A DNA stretch of 64,000 nucleotides from Chitinophaga chungangae (GTDB taxonomy: Bacteria > Bacteroidota > Bacteroidia > Chitinophagales > Chitinophagaceae): contig NZ_JAGHKP010000001.1 of the NCBI RefSeq assembly GCF_017742215.1, forward strand, positions 1,612,001 to 1,676,000, given 5' to 3'. How positions within the stretch are numbered: the first letter of the stretch is position 1; every line of letters starts with the position of its first letter. The notes below the pieces were generated by a model. The model had not been told where the DNA came from. It was given only the letters and a program-made list of their open reading frames with translations, and ran no database searches. Positions 51,256-58,423 of this stretch are shown here, piece by piece. Position numbers and translations under genes: made by a program.

Positions 51256-52481
51256 GGGGCCTGTAAACAGGCCTTTATTTTTTTGCGGATGAAGATTTCT
51301 TCTTCCGGCGAAGGTTTGCCCCATAAGGCTTTGCGGTAATGCTGCAGGGCCAGGTGGTTCCGCCCGCCGTCTGCATATATGCGGGCGATGCTGCAATGCA
51401 GCAGGTGATGATGTTTCATGAAGGGCTCCCGTTCCAGTTCTTCCAGCATATGCATCGCGGCTTTCGGCTGCCCCGCGAAATGCAGTGCCACGGCCTGGTT
51501 CAGCTGCACGAATGGCGAAGGCGCCATGGCCTGCAGTTGGGCGTAAAGGTTGGCGATCTGCTGCCAGGGCGTTTCCGCGAAACCCGGCGATACCGCGTGC
51601 AGGTAGGCGATGGAGGCCTCGAGGATGTAGGTGGAAGGCGCAGGCACGGCCCCGGCCTGTTTCAGGTAGTCCGTGGCCACGCGAATCATGTCTATGTTCC
51701 AGCGTTCTCTGGGTTGTTTTTCCAGCTCCAGCAATTCTCCCGCTTCGTTGGTGCGGGTTTCCCAGCGGCTCAGCTGGAAAAGCATCAGCGCGTAAAGCGC
51801 CTTCGCGTCGGGAACGGATACCCTCGCCCTCCGGATCACTTCGCGGGTAAGGCTCAGCGCGTCTTCACACAACCTTTCCTCCCTGATCTTCCAGCCTTCG
51901 GTGAACACCACGTACAGCGTTTTCAGCGCAAGGTCCACCTTCGCTTCGCTCCACCATACAAACCCGCTGCGAAAGGCGATGTCGCCGCTTTTGAGCTGCT
52001 GCCGCTGCCGGTAAATGATCTTGGAAATGCTGTCCGCTTCGGCGCCCAACAAATCCGCGATCTGCTGCACCTGCAGGCCGAAGACGTAACGCAACGCGGT
52101 AACGAGCTGCACTTTTACGGCGAAACGGGGGTGCATGCAGGCGAAAAGCAGGCGCAGGAGATGAAGGTCGCCGTCTTCGTTTTGCAGCGGCATGGCGGGG
52201 TCCGCCGGCAAATGTTCCAGCGGCGCATGCGGCTGCCTGCGCTCCCTGAAACGCGCGGCCTGGTTGCGCACCACGGCGTAAAGCCAGGCGTCCGGCCGGT
52301 CGGGCACGTTTTTCGGCCAGCTGGCCGCCGCCGAGGTAAAGGCTTCCTGCACCAGGTCTTCCGCGTCGGCCAGCTGGAGGCCGCTGTAGCGCAGCAGCGC
52401 GTGGCTCACCATTTTCCCGAAATGTGCGCGGTAAAGCTGCTGCAGGAGCCCCGTCAATTGCATGGCGTCTTGTTCACTCAT
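51252..52481 (-). CDS. ECF sigma factor with C-terminal helical extension (ECF42-like)
   Basis: 409 residues. Region 2 (DAEDLVQEAFTSAAASWP, then RPDAWLYAVVRNQAARF) and region 4 (LRYVFGLQVQQIADLLGAEADSISKIIYR) are followed by about 200 residues of TPR-like helices (about 200-405). This architecture, together with a YCII-domain gene directly upstream, defines ECF42-type factors, which lack anti-sigma partners and are thought to be controlled by their own extension. It overlaps the YCII gene by 8 bp. Confidence 0.85.
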   Translation of the reverse strand: MSEQDAMQLTGLLQQLYRAHFGKMVSHALLRYSGLQLADAEDLVQEAFTSAAASWPKNVPDRPDAWLYAVVRNQAARFRERRQPHAPLEHLPADPAMPLQNEDGDLHLLRLLFACMHPRFAVKVQLVTALRYVFGLQVQQIADLLGAEADSISKIIYRQRQQLKSGDIAFRSGFVWWSEAKVDLALKTLYVVFTEGWKIREERLCEDALSLTREVIRRARVSVPDAKALYALMLFQLSRWETRTNEAGELLELEKQPRERWNIDMIRVATDYLKQAGAVPAPSTYILEASIAYLHAVSPGFAETPWQQIANLYAQLQAMAPSPFVQLNQAVALHFAGQPKAAMHMLEELEREPFMKHHHLLHCSIARIYADGGRNHLALQHYRKALWGKPSPEEEIFIRKKIKACLQAP

Positions 52482-52818
52482 GTACCATCAAAGGTCTTAC
52501 TTCTATAGCGATTTCATTGTCCTGCACGGAAGGGCAGGAGGCGGCGAGCGCCGCGGCCGTTTCGATGTTTTCCGCCTGTATCAACATGTACCCGGTCACG
52601 CTCTCGCGCGATTCGGCAAAAGGCCCGTCTGTAGCGATGTGCGACCGTTTTACATACCGCGTTTCCGCTTCCAGCGGCTCGCCGCCCAGCAAATTGCCAG
52701 AACCGGCCAATTGCTCGGCCCAGCGCGTCATCTTCGCGATGTCCGCCTGCAATTCCGTTTCCGTCATGTTCTGCATGCGCTCCAGGTCTTCCCGGATCAA
52801 TAACAGGAATTTTTTCAT
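52474..52818 (-). CDS. YCII-related (DGPF) protein
   Basis: 114 residues: MKKFLLLIREDLERMQNMTE, GEPLEAETRYV, then the signature TDGPFAESRE and C-terminal VQDNEIAIEVRPLM. The ferredoxin-like YCII domain is the constant partner of ECF42 sigma factors; it may be the target or sensor. Start at 52818; the frame upstream is unrelated leader. Confidence 0.85.
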   Translation of the reverse strand: MKKFLLLIREDLERMQNMTETELQADIAKMTRWAEQLAGSGNLLGGEPLEAETRYVKRSHIATDGPFAESRESVTGYMLIQAENIETAAALAASCPSVQDNEIAIEVRPLMVHE

Positions 52819-52900
52819 GGTGTGACTGTTTTTTAAATATAGTGCCATCCCTTTCAAAAATCCGGACAGCCGCGCGGGAATTTTTTCATTGGATAAAAAA

Positions 52901-52927
52901 AAGCCATAAGAGGGGATCTTATGGCTT
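52901..52927. terminator. Bidirectional terminator
   Basis: AAGCCATAAGA and TCTTATGGCTT (11 bp, loop GGGGA) with A/T runs on both sides. It spans the helicase stop codon. Confidence 0.85.
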
Positions 52928-54205
52928 TTTATGTTGCGGTTTGTTTGGATTCGGCCTGTAGTTGCGGCGTTGCCCGTTTTTCGGTTTGCCGCCGCCTTTT
53001 TTGCGCCCGCCTCCGCCGTCATGGCCATTGCCTCCTCCGCCTCCGCGGAATTTCGGCTGGTATTCGGGCACAGGCCCCAGTTCCGGCGGAACAACGGCTT
53101 TGGTAACGGCATGCCCCAGCAGTTGTTCGATGCGTGCGAAGCGGCCTTGTTCCTTCGGACTGATAAAAGTGTACGCGGTGCCGTCTGTAGCGGCCCTGGC
53201 GGTACGGCCGATGCGGTGAACGTAGTCTTCGCCGTCGTTGGGCACGTCGTAGTTGATCACCAGGTCGATATCTTCGATATCGATCCCGCGGCTCAGGATG
53301 TCTGTCGCCACGAGGATGTTCAGCTTTTTGTTCTTGAAGTTCAGCAGCGTTTGTTCGCGTTCGTTCTGCTCAAGGTCGGAATGGATCTCGTCTGCGGAGA
53401 ATTTCGCGCGTTTCAGCACATGGGTAAGCTGCTTCACGTTCTGCTTGCGCGAGCAGAAAATGATCACGCTTTCTTTTTTCCTGCCGCTCAGGATGTGTTT
53501 CACGAGCGGCACTTTCTGGTCTTCATGCACCACGAAGGCTTCCTGTTTGATCCTTTCGGGGGGCTTGGAGATCGCGATGTTCACCTGTTCGGGCTCGTTG
53601 AGGATCTTGAGGGCCAGCTTGCGCATTTTATCGGGCATGGTGGCGGAAAAGAGCAGCGTCTGCCGGTCTTTCGGCAGGTAGGAGATGATCTTTTCGATAT
53701 CGTCGTGAAAACCCATGTCCAGCATACGGTCCGCTTCGTCGAGCACGAGGTATTTGAGGCCCTGGAGCTTTACGTAGCCCATGTTGAGATGGGCGATCAT
53801 GCGGCCGGGCGTGCAGATCACGATATCGGCCCCGGAGGAGAGCGCCTTTTTTTCGTTGGCGAAAGAGGCACCGTCGCCACCGCCGTAAACGGCTATGGAA
53901 CTGATGTTCGTGAAATAAGACATGCCTTCGAGCGCCTGGGAGATCTGTACGGCCAGTTCCCTCGTGGGAACGATGATCAGGGAGTTGATCTGGTGCGCAT
54001 CGTGCGTGTACGTAAGAATATTCTGAATGGTGGGGAGCAGGAAGGCGGCGGTTTTTCCGGTGCCGGTCTGGGCGGAGGCGATGAGGTCTTTCCCTGACAA
54101 AATTATGGGGATCACTTGCTCCTGTACCGGAGTGGCGGTTGTATAACCCATCGCTTCTATGCCATCCAGTAAATCGTCGTCAAAATCAAATTCGTGAAAA
54201 TACAA
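52919..54205 (-). CDS. DEAD-box RNA helicase (RhlE-like)
   Basis: 428 residues from TTG at 54205 (YFHEFDFDDDLLDGIEAMGY), chosen because the conserved N-terminus begins there; the longer frame to 54415 is leader. Q motif (TPVQEQVIP), motif I AQTGTGKT (45-52), DEAD (156-159), SAT (187-189), HRIGRTAR (motif VI). The tail after residue 370 is glycine/lysine/arginine-rich (GGGGGNGHDGGGGRKKGGG), as in RhlE proteins of ribosome biogenesis and cold adaptation. Confidence 0.9.
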   Translation of the reverse strand: MYFHEFDFDDDLLDGIEAMGYTTATPVQEQVIPIILSGKDLIASAQTGTGKTAAFLLPTIQNILTYTHDAHQINSLIIVPTRELAVQISQALEGMSYFTNISSIAVYGGGDGASFANEKKALSSGADIVICTPGRMIAHLNMGYVKLQGLKYLVLDEADRMLDMGFHDDIEKIISYLPKDRQTLLFSATMPDKMRKLALKILNEPEQVNIAISKPPERIKQEAFVVHEDQKVPLVKHILSGRKKESVIIFCSRKQNVKQLTHVLKRAKFSADEIHSDLEQNEREQTLLNFKNKKLNILVATDILSRGIDIEDIDLVINYDVPNDGEDYVHRIGRTARAATDGTAYTFISPKEQGRFARIEQLLGHAVTKAVVPPELGPVPEYQPKFRGGGGGNGHDGGGGRKKGGGKPKNGQRRNYRPNPNKPQHKKP

Positions 54206-54433
54206 TGTATATATACTTTTGTTAATATAGGTAATATGTAAAGATAACGATAATCTGGCACTGCGGGGAGGTTTCCGCGATTTTGATGACCTGAAAAAAA
54301 TTCGTACAGCCGTTAACGTAGAGGGAGCAACGAGGTTGAAAGGCCGGAAAACGTTGATGGGAAAGGGTTTTGGGGAAGATGGAAAGGTAAAAGGAAAAGC
54401 CGGCCGAACACACAAACGGCCGGCTTTTTTTTA

Positions 54434-54625
54434 TCAGGGCTGCTGCCCCAGTTGAGCGGCGGCTTCGGCCAGCCGGCTTTTCTGCCGGGAGATCCTGCGG
54501 CCACGGAAAAAGAGGTAGAGATTAAGGAAAAGCATGACGCCGAGATAGATGCAGTACCCGCCGATCTTGGTGCTGAGCAGTTCCAGCATGGTGGGGGTCT
54601 CCGCAATATCTGTGCTGATCTGCAT
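54434..54625 (-). CDS. Small membrane protein (63 aa, or longer N-terminally)
   Basis: From ATG at 54625: a membrane helix KIGGYCIYLGVMLFLNLYLFFRG (about residues 20-42) followed by a basic helix. The same frame remains coding-like for 39 codons upstream (SGKTDIAAATTRLFETGFYL, then LNLGCAFHI), with a second hydrophobic helix, but only an ATT at 54742 could start it. Unrecognised. Divergent from the lipoprotein gene at 54806. Confidence 0.55.
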   Translation of the reverse strand: MQISTDIAETPTMLELLSTKIGGYCIYLGVMLFLNLYLFFRGRRISRQKSRLAEAAAQLGQQP

Positions 54626-54805
54626 GATATGGAACGCGCAGCCGAGGTTCAGCAGGTAGAACCCGGTTTCGAAGAGGCGGGTGGTAGCCGCGGCTATATC
54701 GGTTTTGCCGCTGAAATAGCTCCGTTCCGCGTATGTTTTAATCCGTTTTGCGTAGCAAGAGATAACGCGGGAGGGCGGAACTTTGCGGCGTCAAAAAGAA
54801 ATGAA

Positions 54806-55486
54806 ATGAACCAGTTAACAAAATTGTTTGTTGGGCTCCTGTGCTGGACGATGATCGCCACGGCATGTGGCAAAAGAATAGAAAAGGCCGCCCCCGCCCC
54901 CGAAGAAACGATCACCGCGCAAAACAACAGGGCAGGCCTGGGCATGTCGCAGGAAGCGCCCGTTGGCGCCGATTTCAGGCTGCCGCGCGGTATCAGCGTC
55001 GTACGAAATGAAATAAAAGGTTATGATTACGGCAGCTGCGAATGCCGGGCAGACCAGGAGCATTGCCGCCTGGGCGCCGGCGAGCTGGTGCGGCTTTGTT
55101 TCCGCCTGCGCAACACTACGGCAGCCCCCGTGACGGTTACGCTGCCGGAGGGCCTCGTCTTTATTTCGGAGAACAAAGCCACGCAAAACGGACTGCTCGT
55201 GCGCAGCGAAACCTTTACGATACCGGCCGGAACCACCGTGGCGTACAACCTGGCGCTTTTTTGCCTGAACGCGGACCGTAAAGTGACCGTTTCGGGCGAC
55301 CGTTACCGTATCGGCCCCGTTACACAGCATCCCGGCCTCATGACCGTCATCCTCACCCTCCGGGATAAAGACCTTGAAAACGAACATAATAAAGCCATAG
55401 CCCAGGAAGCCATCTGGGAGGTGACGAAAGGCAATGCGCTGAGCGCGGCGCAGCATGGCAGGATCGCGCAGCTTCCCCATAGATAG
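54806..55486 (+). CDS. Lipoprotein of unknown function (226 aa)
   Basis: ATG at 54806 begins a lipoprotein signal (LFVGLLCWTMIATAC, Cys 21). The mature part is beta-rich and contains a Cys-rich start (GSCECRADQEHC). Sequence like VTVTLPEGLVFIS, then TFTIPAGTTVAYNLALFCLN suggests an immunoglobulin-like fold. It ends in a helix. No enzyme motif. Probably outer-membrane anchored. Confidence 0.65.
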   Translation: MNQLTKLFVGLLCWTMIATACGKRIEKAAPAPEETITAQNNRAGLGMSQEAPVGADFRLPRGISVVRNEIKGYDYGSCECRADQEHCRLGAGELVRLCFRLRNTTAAPVTVTLPEGLVFISENKATQNGLLVRSETFTIPAGTTVAYNLALFCLNADRKVTVSGDRYRIGPVTQHPGLMTVILTLRDKDLENEHNKAIAQEAIWEVTKGNALSAAQHGRIAQLPHR

Positions 55487-55513
55487 CGCGACTGTTTGTT
55501 TGAAATGGCGCGG

Positions 55514-55543
55514 CCGCTCCCGAAAGGGGAGCGGTCTTTTTTT
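55514..55543 (+). terminator. Terminator of the lipoprotein gene
   Basis: CCGCTCCC and GGGGAGCGG with a GAAA loop, then a TC and a T-run. Confidence 0.8.
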
Positions 55544-55585
55544 TGCCAGGCTGACAACCGCAGCTGTTCATCTTCTCAAAAAATA

Positions 55586-55617
55586 TTTGCGTAGTTAAAT
55601 AGCTACGCTTATATTTG
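55586..55617 (+). promoter_or_regulatory. ArsR operon promoter
   Basis: TTTG (55586-55589), 20-bp spacer and TATATTTG (55610-55617) give a near-perfect Bacteroidota promoter. It overlaps both operators of the ArsR gene. Confidence 0.75.
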
Positions 55618-55634
55618 TAGTCAAATAGCTACGC
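55589..55634. promoter_or_regulatory. Duplicated ArsR operator
   Basis: GTAGTTAAATAGCTACGC (55591-55608) and GTAGTCAAATAGCTACGC (55617-55634) are 26 bp apart; each contains inverted arms GTAG / CTAC. The second ends 1 bp before the start codon. This fits autoregulation by two ArsR dimers. Confidence 0.7.
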
Positions 55635-55635
55635 A

Positions 55636-55959
55636 ATGAATTTAAGAAGAGACGTATTCCAGGCCATAGCGGACCCTACAAGAAGGGCGATACTGGTGCT
55701 GGTAGCGTCGCAGTCCATGACCGCGGGCACGATCGCGTCCAACTTCGACACTGCCCGGCCTACGGTTTCCAAACACCTCCAGATACTGACCGAATGCGAA
55801 CTGCTCACGCAGGAGCAGAACGGCCGCGAAATTTATTATCATCTTAATCCTAAGAAAATGAAAGAGATAGCAGACTTTGTTGAGCCTTTCCGCAAATTGT
55901 GGGAAGATCGTTTTAATAAACTCGAAACGATCATGAAAAACTATAAACCGAAAAAATAG
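55636..55959 (+). CDS. ArsR-family regulator
   Basis: 107 residues: winged helix ([56 protein letters not shown]). No metal-binding Cys/His set at the usual sites, so it is more likely of the non-metal type that controls SRPBCC genes. It heads a three-gene operon; operators overlap its promoter. Confidence 0.85.
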   Translation: MNLRRDVFQAIADPTRRAILVLVASQSMTAGTIASNFDTARPTVSKHLQILTECELLTQEQNGREIYYHLNPKKMKEIADFVEPFRKLWEDRFNKLETIMKNYKPKK

Positions 55960-55965
55960 GAGAAC

Positions 55966-56430
55966 ATGGAACAAAAAACCAAGATCAACGCCGAAGACGG
56001 CAAGCAGGAACTGCTGATCACAAGGGAGTTCGACCTGCCGCTGGAATTGCTTTTCAAAGCATACGTGGAGCCGGAGATCCTCGAACAGTGGATGGGCACG
56101 AAAGTGTTGAAGCTGGAAAATAAAAAACACGGAAGCTGGCAGTTCGAAACCACCGACCCGCAGGGTAACAAACATGGCTTCAGCGGTGTTATCCATGAGT
56201 TTATAGATCAGCAGCGCATTACACGCACGTTCGAAATGGAGAACACGTCTTTGGGCGCGCAGCTGGAGTTCCTGGAGTTTGAAAAACTCGGCGACGACCG
56301 CAGCAAACTCAATATGCATATCGTATACAGGTCCGCCGCCATCCGCGACCAGTACCTGCAGTTCGGCATGTCGCGCGGCATGGACCTGGCGCATAACCGT
56401 TTACAAAAAGTGGCAGAAAAATTAAAATAA
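55966..56430 (+). CDS. SRPBCC/AHSA1-family protein
   Basis: 154 residues. ITREFDLPLELLFKAYVEPEILEQWMG is the AHSA1 opening, later SGVIHEFIDQQRITRTFEM, and a closing helix. Six bp after ArsR; ArsR-AHSA1 pairs are common and the ligand-binding partner may modulate stress response. Role otherwise unknown. Confidence 0.85.
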   Translation: MEQKTKINAEDGKQELLITREFDLPLELLFKAYVEPEILEQWMGTKVLKLENKKHGSWQFETTDPQGNKHGFSGVIHEFIDQQRITRTFEMENTSLGAQLEFLEFEKLGDDRSKLNMHIVYRSAAIRDQYLQFGMSRGMDLAHNRLQKVAEKLK

Positions 56431-56436
56431 CACATC

Positions 56437-56832
56437 ATGTCAAAAACAAATAAGATCATCTATTGGATCGCCACGCTGTGGCTTTCCCTGGGCATGGTTG
56501 CCACCGGCATCATGCAGGTATTCCAGCAGAATACGGAAGGAACTTTCGGTTATAACATGGGCTTCCCTTCGTATTTCCTGACCATCATCGGCGTATGGAA
56601 ATTGCTGGGTGTTATCGCGGTGCTGGCGCCCCGTTTTCCGCTGGTGAAAGAATGGGCGTATGCGGGCTTTTTTTTCCTGATGACCGGCGCGATCTTTTCG
56701 CATATCGCTGCAGGCCATGCTACAGGAGAGCTTTTCCCGCCGCTGTTATTGTTGGCGCTCACGGTGATCTCGTGGTATTTCAGGCCGGCAGACCGCAAGG
56801 TGGCAAGCCCGCTTACGGCCACGGCTGTGTGA
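56437..56832 (+). CDS. DoxX-like membrane protein
   Basis: 131 residues with four membrane helices (IIYWIATLWLSLGMVATGIM, FLTIIGVWKLLGVIAVLAP, AYAGFFFLMTGAIFSHIAAG, LLLLALTVISWYF). The family is linked to redox and sulfur metabolism. Third gene of the ArsR operon, 6 bp from the SRPBCC gene. Confidence 0.8.
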   Translation: MSKTNKIIYWIATLWLSLGMVATGIMQVFQQNTEGTFGYNMGFPSYFLTIIGVWKLLGVIAVLAPRFPLVKEWAYAGFFFLMTGAIFSHIAAGHATGELFPPLLLLALTVISWYFRPADRKVASPLTATAV

Positions 56833-56901
56833 TTTCCGGCGGGATTTTGTAAATTATACCTCATTTAACCTTATTTTATTCATCAGCGATAATATCAACG
56901 T

Positions 56902-57474
56902 ATGAGCAAAAGTAACAGCAAAAAGAAGTTGTCTGCGGCGGAAGAGGAAGCGCTTCTCCTTACCTTAAAAAAACGTTTCGGGAAAAACATGCCCCGCCAC
57001 AAAGGCATTGAATGGGCGAAAGTAGCCGCCAGGCTGGAAGGCGCGGCCGCGAAACTCTGGTCGCTCAACGAAATGGAAAACACCGAAGGCGAGCCGGACG
57101 TGATCGGCTACGATAAAAAGACCGGCGAATATATCTTCTGCGATTGTTCGCCGGAAACCCCGAAAGGCCGCAGGAATTGCTGCTACGACTACGAAGCCCA
57201 GCAGGAGCGGAAAGAGCACAAGCCTAAACATAACGCGATTGACCTGGCCGCCGAAATGGGCATCGAGATGCTGACGGAGGAACAATACCGCGAACTGCAG
57301 AAGCTCGGCAAATTCGACGTAAAAACGTCGAGCTGGATAAAAACTCCTGATGATATCCGCGAACTGGGCGGCGCGCTTTTCTGCGACTGGCGTTACGGCC
57401 ATGTGTTCGTTTATCACAACGGCGCCCAATCCTATTACAGCTCCAGGGCGTTCCGCGGTTTGCTGAAAGTCTGA
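56902..57474 (+). CDS. DUF4256 protein
   Basis: 190 residues. Lysine-rich start, then GIEWAKVAARLEGAAAKLWSL, and a conserved EGEPDVIGYDKKTGEYIFCDCSPETP with cysteines; the C-terminal half (EMLTEEQYRELQKLGKFD, then RYGHVFVYHNGAQSYYSSR) matches DUF4256. Function unknown. Own transcription unit. Confidence 0.75.
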   Translation: MSKSNSKKKLSAAEEEALLLTLKKRFGKNMPRHKGIEWAKVAARLEGAAAKLWSLNEMENTEGEPDVIGYDKKTGEYIFCDCSPETPKGRRNCCYDYEAQQERKEHKPKHNAIDLAAEMGIEMLTEEQYRELQKLGKFDVKTSSWIKTPDDIRELGGALFCDWRYGHVFVYHNGAQSYYSSRAFRGLLKV

Positions 57475-57515
57475 ATTTCAGCGGACACTATTTCTTCATT
57501 CAAAAATGAACAGCC

Positions 57516-58094
57516 ATGAACCCGAAAGTTGACTGGTTTTTTGCAAAGGCCGACAAATGGCAGAAAGAATTTGAAAAACTGCGTTCCATCGTGCTGGATA
57601 GCCACCTGGCCGAGGAATTAAAATGGGGCTGCCCCTGTTATACCTTCGAAGGAAGCAACATCGTGCTGATCCACGGTTTTAAGGAATATTGCGCGTTGCT
57701 GTTCTTCAACGGCGCCCTGATGAAAGACCCGAAAGGCTTGCTGGTGCAGCAAACGGAAAATGTACAATCCGCCCGGCAGATGCGCTTCACCGGTCTTGCC
57801 GAGATCACCAAACTGGCGCCCGTTATCAAAAAGTATGTTTTTGAAGCGGTGGAGCTGAAAGAAGCCGGCGCGAAAGTGGCGCTCAAAAAAGTGAAGGATT
57901 TCCCCGTTGCTGAGGAATTTCAGCGGAAACTGGATAAAATGCCGGCGCTGAAAACCGCTTTCGAAGCGCTAACGCCGGGCCGGCAAAGAGGGTACCTGTT
58001 GTATTTTTCTTCCGCCAAACAATCCAAAACCCGTGAATCACGGGTTGAAAAATATACGCAGCAGATCCTCGACGGCAAAGGGCTGGAAGATTGA
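57516..58094 (+). CDS. YdeI/OmpD-associated-type protein (DUF1801-like)
   Basis: 192 residues. LRSIVLDSHLAEELKWGCPCYTFEGSN is the DUF1801 core (lysine/tryptophan pocket), with GFKEYCALLFFNGAL following. The C-terminal basic segment (TPGRQRGYLLYFSSAKQSKTRESRVEKY) is the YdeI-type bacteriocin-protection/OmpD-associated motif. Cytoplasmic, function unclear. Confidence 0.8.
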   Translation: MNPKVDWFFAKADKWQKEFEKLRSIVLDSHLAEELKWGCPCYTFEGSNIVLIHGFKEYCALLFFNGALMKDPKGLLVQQTENVQSARQMRFTGLAEITKLAPVIKKYVFEAVELKEAGAKVALKKVKDFPVAEEFQRKLDKMPALKTAFEALTPGRQRGYLLYFSSAKQSKTRESRVEKYTQQILDGKGLED

Positions 58095-58423
58095 CCCGGT
58101 TGCGTCGCAGGCTGTCAATTTCCGGAGACTTTCCGACTTATGCCGGCCATGTATTCCCTGCACTGAAAGTGCATGGATTTGAACTGCCCGGCTAAAGCCG
58201 TGCTCCGGCCCTGATCCTCAGTTTAATTCCCAAAAACTTTTTAATGCGGAACCTGCCTTTGATGTTGGATTTTCCCGCATTCATAAAGCCCCTTGCATAA
58301 ACGTACATGGTTTTAACGCCCCATACGTGTTAACACTTTTTTTTGCCGGTGAATAACGGCTACTCCCCGCCAATCGCTCTTATATTTCGAACAATCCTAT
58401 CATTCAACCCAAATCTTACCCCG
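58095..58423. other. 329-bp intergenic stretch without a gene
   Basis: Only short frames and no clear terminator or operator. A TATATTTC (58381-58388) resembles a -7 element for the glycosidase gene, but no matching -33 TTTG was found at the right distance. Confidence 0.4.
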
